Shown here: positions 18,346 to 27,896 of the stretch, piece by piece
Layout: every line of letters starts with the position of its first letter
Numbering within the stretch: the stretch's first letter is position 1
Assembly (NCBI GenBank): GCA_964640655.1
Contig: CAZXFT010000010.1
Location: 47,124-111,123, forward strand
Source: BJGO01 sp964640655
GTDB taxonomy: Bacteria > Bacteroidota > Bacteroidia > Chitinophagales > UBA10324
Direction: 5' to 3'
Length of the DNA stretch: 64,000 bases
The notes under the pieces: model-generated
The model's database searches: none
Told to the model about the DNA's origin: nothing
What the model saw: only the letters and a program-made list of their open reading frames with translations
Made by a program: the position numbers and the translations under genes

Positions 18346-19428
18346 ATGAAAAAAGTTCTCATTGCTTGTAGTTTCTTGATTACAATTAGTGCTTGTCAAT
18401 CAAAAAAAGAAAAAACTTCACCTGTTATAAAGGATATTACACAATGTGTGTATGCATCGGGAGTTGTAAAGAGTAAAAATCAATATGATGCTTATACTAC
18501 TGCAAGTGGTATAATAACCAAAGTATGGGTTAATGAAGGTGATAGTGTTTCTGTTGGTGATCCAATTTTTAGTTTGAACAGTAAAGTGGCAGATCTGCAA
18601 AATGATAATCTGCAACTACTTGCAAATAATGCTTCAGTAGAACAAAATAAAGGGAAACTCAACGAGGCATTGCTGCTGCGTGATTTGGCTCGCAACAGAA
18701 TGTTGCTCGATTCCTCAGTGTATTTTAGACAAAAATCTCTTTTCTCACAACAAGTTGGTTCTAAACTGGAACTGGAAAAAAAAGAACTTGCCTATTCCGA
18801 TGCAAAGTCAGCATACTTCAGCGCATCAGTTCGTTACGATGATTTAAAAAGACAAATAGAACTAAATGACAAGCAACAGAAAAACTTACTGGCTATTGGT
18901 AATAATTCCGCCGGTGATTATATTGTTCGAAGCAATGTAGCAGGTAAAGTATTTAAATTGAATAAGAAACTCGGAGAACTGGCTACACCTCAGTTTGCCT
19001 TGGCACTTGTAGGTAGTAGCAGTGACTTTATCTTGGAAATGCAAATTGATGAAAGAGACATTACTAAAATTCGCAACGGAATGAAGGCCATTGTCAGTTT
19101 AGAAAGCTATCCTGATAATACATTTGATGCCACCATAACTACCATTAACCCCATTATGGATATCAGATCCAAAACATTCACAATAGAAGCATCATTCATT
19201 ACACAACCAACAATACTATACCCATTCCTGACCCTTGAAGCTAGTATTATTCTTGAAGAAAAGAAAAACGCACTACTGATTCCAGTTACTTTTTTAATCA
19301 ACGATAGCACTGTTCTTTCCGATAATGGTCAGGAACAACTAATAAAAGTAGGGATGAGAGATAATAATATGGTAGAAGTTCTATCAGGCCTTTCAAAAAA
19401 TGATGTTATCGTAAAACCCAAGCCATGA
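18346..19428 (+). CDS. HlyD/MacA-like periplasmic adaptor lipoprotein
   Basis: This 360-residue membrane-fusion protein carries a lipoprotein signal (lipobox ISAC, Cys at about residue 17). A biotinyl-lipoyl-like half-motif (GIITKVWVNEGDSVSVGDPIF, about 55-75) precedes a long alpha-helical hairpin (about 80-185) and the second lipoyl half (YIVRSNVAGKVFKLNKKLGE). A beta-barrel domain follows (about 225-350). Adaptors of this kind bridge an inner-membrane pump to an outer-membrane channel. The stop overlaps the permease start by ATGA, and the ATPase gene follows, so the set is MacAB-like but with the permease and ATPase as separate proteins. It lies 28 bases behind prfB and may share its transcript. 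No TolC-like gene is adjacent. The substrate is unknown. Confidence 0.88.
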   Translation: MKKVLIACSFLITISACQSKKEKTSPVIKDITQCVYASGVVKSKNQYDAYTTASGIITKVWVNEGDSVSVGDPIFSLNSKVADLQNDNLQLLANNASVEQNKGKLNEALLLRDLARNRMLLDSSVYFRQKSLFSQQVGSKLELEKKELAYSDAKSAYFSASVRYDDLKRQIELNDKQQKNLLAIGNNSAGDYIVRSNVAGKVFKLNKKLGELATPQFALALVGSSSDFILEMQIDERDITKIRNGMKAIVSLESYPDNTFDATITTINPIMDIRSKTFTIEASFITQPTILYPFLTLEASIILEEKKNALLIPVTFLINDSTVLSDNGQEQLIKVGMRDNNMVEVLSGLSKNDVIVKPKP

Positions 19429-20684
19429 AGTGGTTGTTGATTATAGATATCTCTAAAAGGTTGCTGATAGCAAGATTGCGTCAAACCGCTATAGCCGGAT
19501 TAGGTGTAACTTTTGGTATTACCATGTTTATCACGCTACTGAGTTTTATGACAGGACTTAATGATTTGTTGGATGGTTTAGTAGTGAACAGAACCCCTCA
19601 TATAAGATTATTCAAAGAACTTAAACCATCTCCACTTCAACCCATCAATCTGGCTCCTTCCTACCAAAATGGTTATCACTTTATTTCATCTATCAAACCG
19701 AAGTACGATGTGTTGCGGTTACCCAACAGTCCAGCAATGCTGGATGCAATAAAGGCTGACAAGCGTGTTCTGGGTGTCGCTCCAAAAGTGGCCACACAGG
19801 TATTCTACAATATTGGTGCAATAGATTTGACGGGTGTTATTAATGGTATAGATGTAACAGAAGAAACACGTCTGTATAAATTCAATGAGTATGTGACCTA
19901 CGGTAACTATAACGACTTAATTAATGTACCTAACAGCATCATTATGGGTAAATCCGCAGCCGATCTAATGATGGTGAAAATTGGGGACATTGTGCAGGTT
20001 ACTACTACAGCCGGTGCTCGTACTTCACTTAAGGTAGTTGGCTTCTTTCAATCAGGTTTAAAGGATTTAGATAAAGTACAGAGCTTTGCTGCACTTAATA
20101 CAGTGCAGACTTTATTAGGTGAAAATGCTTCTTACTTTACCGACCTGCAAGTAAAACTGCATAATATTCAAGATGCACCTCTTATGGCATTAGAATATCG
20201 TGATAAGTTTGGTATTGATACATTGGATATCCAAACAGCCAACGCTCAATTTGATACAGGAACATTTATCAGAACATTAATCAGTTATGTTGTTGGAATT
20301 ACATTGTTGATAGTAGCAGGTTTTGGTATTTACAACATCCTGAACATGATGATTTATGAAAAGCTGGACTCAATTGCCATACTAAAGGCAGCAGGATTTT
20401 CAGGCAATGATGTTAGAGCTATATTCATTGGCATTAGTGTAACTATCGGACTTTCCGGCGGATTGTTGGGACTGTTCTTTGGATATTTACTTTCAATTAT
20501 GATCGATCAAATACCTTTTATCACCGAAGCACTACCAACAGTTACCACCTACCCTATTAATTACAATCCAAAGTTTTATATCATAGCTATTGTATTTGCA
20601 TTGTGTACTACGTTTTTAGCTGGTTTCTTTCCGGCTCGTAAAGCAGGAAACATTGATCCGGTAATCATTATCAGAGGTAAATAG
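19425..20684 (+). CDS. ABC transporter permease, FtsX/MacB/LolC type
   Basis: This 419-residue permease has the four-helix topology of type VII ABC systems. One helix lies near the N-terminus (about 20-45, following a short cytoplasmic arm) and three near the C-terminus (about 280-310, 330-365 and 385-405). A large periplasmic domain lies between them (about 50-270). The C-terminal part reads as an FtsX domain (GFGIYNILNMMIYEKLDSIAILKAAGFS), ending in FFPARKAGNIDPVIIIRGK. Such proteins do not pass substrate through the membrane but transmit ATP-driven motion to the periplasm, for efflux or lipoprotein release. Given the adjacent adaptor, efflux of a drug, peptide or lipid is likelier than Lol lipoprotein sorting. 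Confidence 0.9.
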   Translation: MKWLLIIDISKRLLIARLRQTAIAGLGVTFGITMFITLLSFMTGLNDLLDGLVVNRTPHIRLFKELKPSPLQPINLAPSYQNGYHFISSIKPKYDVLRLPNSPAMLDAIKADKRVLGVAPKVATQVFYNIGAIDLTGVINGIDVTEETRLYKFNEYVTYGNYNDLINVPNSIIMGKSAADLMMVKIGDIVQVTTTAGARTSLKVVGFFQSGLKDLDKVQSFAALNTVQTLLGENASYFTDLQVKLHNIQDAPLMALEYRDKFGIDTLDIQTANAQFDTGTFIRTLISYVVGITLLIVAGFGIYNILNMMIYEKLDSIAILKAAGFSGNDVRAIFIGISVTIGLSGGLLGLFFGYLLSIMIDQIPFITEALPTVTTYPINYNPKFYIIAIVFALCTTFLAGFFPARKAGNIDPVIIIRGK

Positions 20685-20688
20685 GGGA

Positions 20689-21378
20689 ATGAAACAAGCA
20701 GTACTTGAAGCAAGGCAAATTGTTAAATACTTTCACGATCCCGTGAAACAACAGGTTTTGAAAGGAATTAACCTCCGCATAGATCAAGGTCAGTTTGTAT
20801 CCATTACAGGAAAGTCGGGCTGCGGAAAGTCAACCTTACTTTATATACTCAGCACTATGGATACAGATTACGATGGCGAACTTTTTATTGGAGGCGAGTC
20901 TATGAAAGGTCGTTCAGAAAGTTTTCTTGCAAAAGTGAGAAATGAACATATTGGTTTTGTATTTCAGTTTCATTATTTGTTAAATGAATTTACTGTGTTA
21001 AGGAATGTAATGCTGCCTGCTCAAAAGCTGGGCAAGTTTAAAATACACGAGATACAGGAACGTGCTATGGAGAAACTGAAGATCCTTGGCATAGAAAACG
21101 AACATCATAAAATGCCTAATCAACTTTCCGGTGGCCAGAAGCAAAGGGTTGCCATTGCCCGTGCCCTGATTAATGACCCATTGTTATTAATAGCCGACGA
21201 GCCTACCGGTAATCTGGATAAACGTAACAGCGATATAGTATTTGATACTTTTCAAAAACTTGCTTCTGATTTGGGACAATCTCTATTAGTTGTAACACAC
21301 GATCCTGAATTTGCTCAACGCACTCAACGTGTAGTTGAAATGTCTGATGGCCTTATCCTTAGTGACATTCTGATATAG
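20689..21378 (+). CDS. ABC transporter ATP-binding protein (MacB/LolD type)
   Basis: This 229-residue cytoplasmic ATPase has all expected motifs. Walker A is GKSGCGKST (about residues 42-50), the Q-loop lies in FVFQFHYLLNEFTV, the signature is LSGGQKQRVAIARAL, Walker B is LLLIADEPTGNLD, and the switch His lies in VVTHDPEFA. The FHYLLNEFTVLRNV stretch is typical of the MacB/LolD subfamily. It begins 4 bases after the permease stop and powers that permease. It is one of the few genes here with a purine-rich sequence (AGGGGA) just before the ATG. No C-terminal extra domain is present. Confidence 0.93.
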   Translation: MKQAVLEARQIVKYFHDPVKQQVLKGINLRIDQGQFVSITGKSGCGKSTLLYILSTMDTDYDGELFIGGESMKGRSESFLAKVRNEHIGFVFQFHYLLNEFTVLRNVMLPAQKLGKFKIHEIQERAMEKLKILGIENEHHKMPNQLSGGQKQRVAIARALINDPLLLIADEPTGNLDKRNSDIVFDTFQKLASDLGQSLLVVTHDPEFAQRTQRVVEMSDGLILSDILI

Positions 21379-21394
21379 TCTTCAGAATTTTCAT

Positions 21395-21438
21395 AAAAAA
21401 AACCCCGTGAATGAAGCATTATTGCATCATTCACGGGG
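21395..21438 (-). terminator. Hairpin terminator of rpoD, possibly two-way
   Basis: A perfect 12-bp stem (21403-21414 with 21427-21438) encloses a 12-base loop. The A run at 21395-21402 becomes a T run on the minus strand, so the hairpin mainly stops rpoD transcription. It also lies 24 bases past the ABC ATPase gene on the other strand and may slow transcription there. Confidence 0.8.
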
Positions 21439-21466
21439 AAGAAAAGATTGCAGTCTTTTCTGATTA

Positions 21467-22333
21467 TTATCTTCCCAGGTAAGCCTTCAACGATTGGCTG
21501 TGACCCGACTTACGTAGTTTACGAATTGCTTTTTCTTTAATTTGGCGTACACGCTCTTTAGTCAGGTGAAAACGTTTTCCTATTTCTTCCAATCCCATTT
21601 GCTGTTCACCATTGATGCCAAAGAAGCAAGATAGAATAGCCGAATCGCGTGGATTCATACCGGCCAACATTTCATTAACTTCACGTTTTAATGACTCACT
21701 AAATAAATCATCCATCACTGAGCGGCTGTTTTTATCGGGAGTTAAATCGGCCATAGTGGCTTTTTCATCCTCTCCTACTGGTGCATCCATTGACGTATGC
21801 CGAGTCATGCCTTTCAACATTTCTTCCACATCACGAACGGATACATTCAGTATTTCAGCCAATTCATCTTTTGATGGTTCACGTTCAAAGTTTTGTTCGA
21901 AGCGAATCATGATTTTATTGATCTTTGAATATGAACCAATTTTGTTCAATGGTAATCTTACCATACGCGAGTGTTCAACCAATGCCTGCATAATGCTTTG
22001 GCGAATCCACCATACTGCATAAGATATAAATTTGAATCCTTTAGATTCATCGAAACGTTGTGCGGCTTTTATTAAACCAATGTTACCTTCATTAATTAAA
22101 TCGTTTAAGGCCAACCCTTGATTCTGATATTGTTTAGCTACTGAAACCACAAAACGCAAATTGGCTTTAGTCATTTTTTCAAGTGCAACTAAATCGCCGT
22201 TTTTAATTCGGCGTGCCAACTCCACTTCTTCTTCTGGAGTTATCATTTCTTGCTGTGCTACATCGTGCAGGTAACGGTCAACGGAGTCATTGTCTCGTGC
22301 GGTAATCTGTCTGGTAATTTTTAATTGTCTCAT
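21467..22333 (-). CDS. rpoD: RNA polymerase primary sigma factor
   Basis: This 288-residue sigma-70 protein is the short primary sigma of Bacteroidota, lacking region 1.1 and the long non-conserved region. Region 1.2 lies at about 15-50 (DNDSVDRYLHDVAQQEMITPEEE). Region 2 is at about 50-125 (LRFVVSVAKQYQNQGLALNDLINEGNIGL, then KFISYAVWWIRQSIMQAL), carrying the -10 recognition and melting residues. Region 3 is at about 125-205 and region 4 at about 220-280 (GLEEIGKRFHLTKERVRQIKEKAIRKLR), the helix-turn-helix for the -33 element. It directs housekeeping transcription from TAnnTTTG promoters like those listed here. It is transcribed alone, ending at the hairpin at 21403-21438. Confidence 0.95.
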   Translation of the reverse strand: MRQLKITRQITARDNDSVDRYLHDVAQQEMITPEEEVELARRIKNGDLVALEKMTKANLRFVVSVAKQYQNQGLALNDLINEGNIGLIKAAQRFDESKGFKFISYAVWWIRQSIMQALVEHSRMVRLPLNKIGSYSKINKIMIRFEQNFEREPSKDELAEILNVSVRDVEEMLKGMTRHTSMDAPVGEDEKATMADLTPDKNSRSVMDDLFSESLKREVNEMLAGMNPRDSAILSCFFGINGEQQMGLEEIGKRFHLTKERVRQIKEKAIRKLRKSGHSQSLKAYLGR

Positions 22334-22539
22334 TAAAAGTCTTTTTTCTGTTTATTGAAATAGTGAATAATTGCAGCCTTTAACGAAAGCATTTTGGCGA
22401 GGTTACAGATCTAATGAATCTATTTATACTGCCTGGAATGAATATATCCTTCAAAAATTGAAACAAATTGAGATTTGAATTGAAAGAAATCTATGGAACT
22501 GCAGAGTTGCCCTATTAAAATACAGCCACATTAAATAAA

Positions 22540-22562
22540 AAAGGCTGCTCATCGCAGCCTTT
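22540..22562 (-). terminator. Terminator of the CAP/OmpA-like secreted protein gene
   Basis: A 9-bp perfect stem (22540-22548 with 22554-22562) and a 5-base loop. The A-rich bases at 22535-22540 give the T run on the minus strand. It begins 22 bases beyond the stop of the gene ending at 22584. Confidence 0.8.
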
Positions 22563-22583
22563 AATTTCAAATTTTAAGTACGA

Positions 22584-24971
22584 TTAATGATTACAGCTAT
22601 CGCAGAATACTTTTTTCACGGCAGGATTATCCAAGACCTGGAAACTGAGATATGGTGTACCAAACAGTTTGCAGAATCTTTCCTGATTCAACTCAGATGC
22701 ACGACTCATCGCCAGTCGGAAATTACGACTGAATATTTCATCAGGGAAATGTGCAGCAATCGCAATGTAAGTGAACACTAAGTTCTCATTAACTTTTTCG
22801 TCGGATAAATACGGTTCCAGAAGTTTGCGTGCGTATGCTAAATCACCATGACGCTGAAAAATAGTAGCCAGTTTCAATGAGTTCTCCCAGTTAGCTGCCT
22901 CAAGATTGAATATCTTCTTAATGCGATCCATACTAGCTTTGAGTGCTTCATTGGGCAGATTGGCATCTAACGTATCTACTTTTTCAATGATAATGAACTG
23001 ATATTCCAAATTTAAAGCATCATTGAGGCGTTGAGGTATGCGGCCGTTATATAATTGATTGATACGATTCTGTGTGGGGATGATTGTTTTCACATCGGAG
23101 ATACCATCAGTTTTGATATCAAAATAGATTTTGTTCCAGGCAGCAAAATCTTCATTAGGGAATTTTTCGTTCAACTTATTCATTTTTTCGCGTAGATCCT
23201 TGTATATCGAATCTGCATGATTGAATTTGTTGTCAATGTACATCTGGCTTACAAGAATTGGAACATAAGGTGCTTCTTCGGGTACTTCTACATTGAGATA
23301 CTGTTGATGACCATATCGTTTTTTAACAATCTGTTGTACTAAAAATCTTGAGATACGTTTTGCGGTTTCTACATCTTTCTTGGCAATTGATTTACGAAGA
23401 CTGTTGCACACAAACGTTTCTTCATTAGCTCCGGTAAAATCATATGTTACTTTCATCTCTATAAACGCAAACCGTTCTTCAGCAAGTAACGGTTCCAATT
23501 CTGCATGACCGCCTTTATTTAATTTATCAATCACTTCAAGTTTGCTCAAACCCTGATATTCTTTGTACTCATTTTTACCCTTTATCTGTTGTTGAAACAA
23601 CTCCCAACTATCGCTGGTGGTAATATTGGCTATAACCTTTTTACCGCCTTGCATTTTCTCCAATGCAGCAACAATACTTTTTGCACGCTCCTGCTGTAGT
23701 TTAGAGTTACGCAGTGAGTCACCTTCTAAAGAGGAATTAGCCTGTATATTAATCTCATTGATGATGAACTGAGGTTCTTTCAAAGCATCAAGGAAAGGTT
23801 TGATATCTTTTACATCATAATTTGATTTGTCTTTTTCAAAAGGTATTTTGAAAGTGAGTGTTTGATTCTCAGGTTTTGGATAATATTTGGAAGGATCGGA
23901 AGAAGTGATAGAATCAGGATAGAACGCCAATGGGTCAACACCATCGCTTTCATCTCCTTCGAGATACTGACGATTCATCACTTTGCATATGTTACGATCA
24001 AGGATAAAGTATAAATTGATTTCGTAGTTCTCATTAATTTTTTTGGTAACTTTTTTTGGAATCTTGGCTATTACTCCTTTGTAGGTATTGTTTTTGGGAT
24101 CGTTTTTAGTATTCAGATTTCCGTTGAGGAGTTTGCTCTGTAATGCAGGCTTAAAGAGATAACCTTTTGAATTCAAATTATAATCAAAGATGTTATCACT
24201 ACCACAAGGGTATTGGTTACGTTGAACAAATTCAACGCAAACACCATCTCCCGGGTTTTTGAAATACTTTTTGAATTTCTTAAAATCATTGTATTCCAAG
24301 TACACTTTGTTTCCTTCCACTTTCACACCCTGATATAATGTTTCCAAGTCGTTATACTTAGCGCAACCCTTACAACCCTTTTCATCATATGGATATAAAC
24401 CGCGTTTAGACTTGGTATATCTCAAAAGCAGTTTCTTTCTGTCTTTTGCTCCTGCATTGAATGCATCTATGCCGCCAAATAAAATAGATATGTAAACCTT
24501 CTTTTTGTCGTCGCGGAAATAAGCGCCGCCACCGGCATATACATACTTGGGATTTTTAGCAATGACTTCAAATTTTTTGTTTTTCAAAATTTTCTCAACA
24601 GCATCTGCAGCTGCTTCCTGATAGGTAAGAAATGATTTGCCTTTACCAACAGAAATTTCTATGGCCACTTCCTGAACTTTTCGGGTAGCACCAGCCTTTT
24701 TAGCCTCGTTACTCGCATCTTCGGGCATAAGAACAATCTTCGACATATTGCCATAACCATCTGCTAACTTGAAAGCCGCAGTAGCGAGTTCGCTGCGTTC
24801 CATCACCGAGTCCATACCGGTACGCCAGCGGGATTCATTAATGCCATTTAAAATGGGAGTCAATAATTGCTGTTGATCAAAACTGTTAGGGTCAATTTCC
24901 TGAGCAGATAATTGAAATGAAGTTAATGTTATGACTGCAAGCAGCAGATAACTTGTAATGGATTTTATCAT
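22584..24971 (-). CDS. Large secreted protein with CAP-like and OmpA-like regions
   Basis: The start is taken as ATG at 24971, which begins a clear signal peptide (MIKSITSYLLLAVITLTSFQLSA, then Gln), giving 795 residues; the longer frame from 25061 has no signal sequence at its start. Residues about 35-165 have the look of a CAP/SCP domain (LLTPILNGINESRW, then YVYAGGGAYF and VYISILFGG). Residues about 371-440 resemble an OmpA-like domain (INIQANSSLEGDSLRNSKLQQERAKSIVAAL shown in part by EGD-LRN-RA spacing). The C-terminal third is helical and TPR-like. Three Cys-rich spots occur, including CKGC and a final CDSC. No T9SS domain is present. These domain readings are by eye; the protein may tie the outer membrane to peptidoglycan. 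Confidence 0.65.
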   Translation of the reverse strand: MIKSITSYLLLAVITLTSFQLSAQEIDPNSFDQQQLLTPILNGINESRWRTGMDSVMERSELATAAFKLADGYGNMSKIVLMPEDASNEAKKAGATRKVQEVAIEISVGKGKSFLTYQEAAADAVEKILKNKKFEVIAKNPKYVYAGGGAYFRDDKKKVYISILFGGIDAFNAGAKDRKKLLLRYTKSKRGLYPYDEKGCKGCAKYNDLETLYQGVKVEGNKVYLEYNDFKKFKKYFKNPGDGVCVEFVQRNQYPCGSDNIFDYNLNSKGYLFKPALQSKLLNGNLNTKNDPKNNTYKGVIAKIPKKVTKKINENYEINLYFILDRNICKVMNRQYLEGDESDGVDPLAFYPDSITSSDPSKYYPKPENQTLTFKIPFEKDKSNYDVKDIKPFLDALKEPQFIINEINIQANSSLEGDSLRNSKLQQERAKSIVAALEKMQGGKKVIANITTSDSWELFQQQIKGKNEYKEYQGLSKLEVIDKLNKGGHAELEPLLAEERFAFIEMKVTYDFTGANEETFVCNSLRKSIAKKDVETAKRISRFLVQQIVKKRYGHQQYLNVEVPEEAPYVPILVSQMYIDNKFNHADSIYKDLREKMNKLNEKFPNEDFAAWNKIYFDIKTDGISDVKTIIPTQNRINQLYNGRIPQRLNDALNLEYQFIIIEKVDTLDANLPNEALKASMDRIKKIFNLEAANWENSLKLATIFQRHGDLAYARKLLEPYLSDEKVNENLVFTYIAIAAHFPDEIFSRNFRLAMSRASELNQERFCKLFGTPYLSFQVLDNPAVKKVFCDSCNH

Positions 24972-25103
24972 AAGGTTTATAATGAGGAGTTCGAGTTTGA
25001 AAAGTGGGACGATATTAGCCAAAAAATTGCACTTGATAGGTCGGTTTACCTGTGCAAGCAACCTAAATAGTTACCCACATTTTATCTACATTTTAAACAA
25101 GGA

Positions 25104-26765
25104 CTAATAGGACTTAATTACCTTCAATTCGTGCACCTTAGTTTCGGTTATCAGCCTAACTATATACATACCTCCTGCAAGAGTAGTGAAGTTACTAACC
25201 AGTTGATTCATTCCTTCGGCAACATAACAAGTATCTGATTTTAATAAGCGACCGGCAGTATCAAATATTTGTAGAATGACTTCTTCCCTGACATTGCTCA
25301 TGTATACTACAGTAAAGGAGTTTGAAAAAGGATTGGGATATAAAATCGGTTCATTGCTGTTGAGGTTGATCAGGTCAATTTGACTCAGATATAAATCGGC
25401 TAACTGGAAATCGGGAATACCATAACCATAGAGTGAATCAGGATTGGTATATCTGTCGGCAGAGCGAATGACTGACTGAATAACTTCTTTAACGCTTTTG
25501 TCAGGATGGGCCTGTCGCAAACAAGCCACCATACCGGCTATGACCGGATTGGAAAATGAAGTTCCGTTTGATGCATTGTAATCACCGTTGTATACATTGG
25601 CAAGAGTTGTTTGCACGCCCTGTGCTACCACCTCAGGTTTAACTCTGCCATCGAAGCTATAGCCATTGGAACTAAAAGGTGCTATTGTTTCATTATCAAA
25701 CACAGCTCCCACACACAAAATGTTATCTGCATCAGATGGTGCAGTTAGATAACGCCATTTTCCAGCACCCTGATTTCCAGCTGAATTACACACTATGATT
25801 CCCTTGGATGCAGCAATAGAAGCACCGATGGAAGAAATGCATTTGTTGCCGTTCATATCCGCATAGGTGTGGTTCATTGTTGAATCATCAAATTCAGAAT
25901 AGCCTAAACTTGATGAAATCAAATCTGCACCCATGCTGTCTGCAAACTCCGCAGCAGCTACCCAGTTGTATTCTTCAATGACGTATTCGCTGGCTAATTC
26001 TTCGGAGCGACAAAGGATAAATGTAGCTTCAGGAGCAGTTCCTATCATTTTTCCTGAATCATATGCTCCTATAATACTCAAACATTGTGAACCATGAGCG
26101 CCATCTTCGTACATAGAAATAGTACTGCCTGTGAAATCTTTAATAGCAAGCAATCTGTTGCTATTATAAATATGACTGAGTGAAGGATGTATGTTAGCAT
26201 TTAGAAATCCTCCGTCAAAGACCGCAACCAACACGCCTTTACCGGTGAAACCTTTCTGATGAAGCCCAACTCCATTGACCATTGCTATCTGATTGAGTGC
26301 AGTTCCATAATCGTCTGAATTTCGCAGCAAGGCATCTGGATCATTATTCACAAAGTTTCTTTTGATAACAGGTTTTTCTTTGTATTCCTTGAAACGTCCA
26401 ATGGGTATATTGCTAAGCACAAATGGAAAGGACATAATTTTTTCGAGAGCCAATGAATCTTTAGTAACAATTACCACGGTGTTCAGCCATCGAGAGTAAT
26501 TTTGAATAAATACTCCGGTATTGCGAACACTATCCAAATATGATGGTGTAATTGGCAAATCTTTCTCATCAAGCAAAATATTAAACCTGTTGCGACGCTC
26601 CAATGCACGAGGCGAGAGGAAGGCTGATGGATTATAAATGCTGTAGGGGTTGTTGTTTTTGTCGGAAAACTGAATAACGTATTTGCTGTAATCAGATGTT
26701 TGAGCAAACAGTTGATCAAGAGTTAGAAGAAAAAAAATACTAAGGATAGATGTACGCAAAACCAT
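25104..26765 (-). CDS. Subtilisin-like serine protease (S8) with T9SS type A domain
   Basis: The first ATG is at 26765 (the frame extends to a TTG at 26774), giving 553 residues with a signal peptide ending LDQLFA-Q. A prodomain (about 25-130) precedes the S8 catalytic domain (about 155-440). The triad is visible: Asp in LVAVFDGGF, His in GAHGSQCLSIIGAY and Ser in NGTSFSNPVIAGM, with the oxyanion Asn in VCNSAGNQG. The last 75 residues are a T9SS type A domain (ILYPNPFSNSFTV, then LQIFDTAGRLL, then LAGGMYIVRL). It is a secreted or surface-bound peptidase for extracellular protein breakdown. The gene upstream on the same strand is a lipoprotein 52 bases away, so the two may share a transcript. 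Confidence 0.93.
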   Translation of the reverse strand: MVLRTSILSIFFLLTLDQLFAQTSDYSKYVIQFSDKNNNPYSIYNPSAFLSPRALERRNRFNILLDEKDLPITPSYLDSVRNTGVFIQNYSRWLNTVVIVTKDSLALEKIMSFPFVLSNIPIGRFKEYKEKPVIKRNFVNNDPDALLRNSDDYGTALNQIAMVNGVGLHQKGFTGKGVLVAVFDGGFLNANIHPSLSHIYNSNRLLAIKDFTGSTISMYEDGAHGSQCLSIIGAYDSGKMIGTAPEATFILCRSEELASEYVIEEYNWVAAAEFADSMGADLISSSLGYSEFDDSTMNHTYADMNGNKCISSIGASIAASKGIIVCNSAGNQGAGKWRYLTAPSDADNILCVGAVFDNETIAPFSSNGYSFDGRVKPEVVAQGVQTTLANVYNGDYNASNGTSFSNPVIAGMVACLRQAHPDKSVKEVIQSVIRSADRYTNPDSLYGYGIPDFQLADLYLSQIDLINLNSNEPILYPNPFSNSFTVVYMSNVREEVILQIFDTAGRLLKSDTCYVAEGMNQLVSNFTTLAGGMYIVRLITETKVHELKVIKSY

Positions 26766-26817
26766 CGCCAACAAAGATGTAGTGATTTATGCTAACAAGT
26801 TAATGCTGTAATAGTTT

Positions 26818-27519
26818 TTAATAATTCTTTTCTAAAAAACGATAGAGCACTATGCGGCCTTTTTCTGGTTTCCAACTGAGCGGATCAATAGTTTGCCGAC
26901 TAACAAAAATAAATTCCTTATAAACCAAACCTGTTCCCTTTTGATACATCTCTCTTTCAATATGCCTTTCAATCTGGTTCTGATCGTTGTATTGTTGAAC
27001 AACTATGCAACTATCCAAATTATTGCCATTTAGATTTAGGGTGGTGTCCATAGTCTTATAAGTGTAATTCCAATCGGGCTTGTAATTGTGAACCGAATCA
27101 GAAACGATATATACATTACCTCTCCAAGATTTATTCAGTATTACTGGAAAGTTTAACTTTATAAAACGAAGGTTTTCTTCCTGCTTTTCGGCCCGATCAT
27201 TATAAAGATTGGCTAGCCATGTTCGTTTGAGTGTCCAAGGTTGGGAATCGTCAGTTCGTACAAAGCGTTTGAGTACATAAGATACATTGCCAAAGTTGTC
27301 GGTAATGGTACTGTCAACCAACTCCATGAGTTGATATTGAAAAGTATCGCTGGTGAGCGTTATATCGTAAAACTGTATAGAGTCTACAGTGTAAATAATA
27401 TAGTTTCCGGTTTTCAAAGGGAAATATTCTTTGCCAAAGAGTTTATAATCAAGCGTCTCCTTCTTGCACGAGAAATAGATGATGGGCAATAAAATAAGGA
27501 ATGCGGCAACTTTTTTCAT
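26818..27519 (-). CDS. Lipoprotein of unknown function
   Basis: The best start is ATG at 27519 (MKKVAAFLILLPIIYFSC), giving 233 residues; an upstream in-frame ATG at 27534 would put MPNRF before the signal. The lipobox IYFSC is followed directly by KKE, so the lipid-modified Cys is at about residue 18 and outer-membrane retention is likely. The mature part begins DYKLFGKEYFPLKTGNYIIYTVDS, a pattern seen in many Bacteroidota lipoproteins with a beta-rich fold and no assigned role. It ends with IVLYRFLEKNY. It precedes the subtilase gene. I do not recognise a specific family. Confidence 0.7.
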   Translation of the reverse strand: MKKVAAFLILLPIIYFSCKKETLDYKLFGKEYFPLKTGNYIIYTVDSIQFYDITLTSDTFQYQLMELVDSTITDNFGNVSYVLKRFVRTDDSQPWTLKRTWLANLYNDRAEKQEENLRFIKLNFPVILNKSWRGNVYIVSDSVHNYKPDWNYTYKTMDTTLNLNGNNLDSCIVVQQYNDQNQIERHIEREMYQKGTGLVYKEFIFVSRQTIDPLSWKPEKGRIVLYRFLEKNY

Positions 27520-27636
27520 GAATCTATTCGGCATTTTACTAGGTAAAGTTCACAACTAACGGCTCATCTGTCGTTGAATTACGAAAAGGCAATTAACAAG
27601 ACAAGAAATAATGTTTGGTTTAGTGTGCTATATAAC

Positions 27637-27756
27637 TCACTGCACAACAAAACTGTTTGTATGCCTGCTATTGTCTTCAACCAATTCCATAATATACACA
27701 CCACTATGTAGATACGATAATAAATTTGGAGTGATTATTTGTTTTGTCTGAAACGA
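27637..27756 (-). pseudogene. Remnant of a T9SS type A sorting domain
   Basis: Read on the minus strand, these 39 codons plus stop encode a segment that ends LLSYLHSGVYIMELVEDN, then a basic-polar stretch and FVVQ followed by TGA at 27639-27637. That is the last half of a T9SS type A domain: the (L/S)-x-G-V-Y-(I/F)-x-(E/R)-(L/V) motif, about 15 residues, then a final hydrophobic strand. Upstream, the frame is closed by TGA at 27759-27757 and no start codon or sequence for the rest of a protein is found in the 160 bases to the next gene. It is most simply a decayed end of a lost cargo gene. Confidence 0.6.
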
Positions 27757-27888
27757 TCAATATCTAAATAAAAAATGTGGCAATGGACTTCATACGATTT
27801 TGTTTCCAATAGATTTAATAACTAAATTCTTTAGCTAGATGAGCGAATATTTTATTCTACATGCACATATCAGCTAAGCATATTTAAC

Positions 27889-27896
27889 TATTTTCG
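27889..27896 (+). promoter_or_regulatory. Possible -7 element (TATTTTCG)
   Basis: TATTTTCG ends 25 bases before the ATG at 27922. No TTTG lies at the right distance upstream. Confidence 0.3.
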
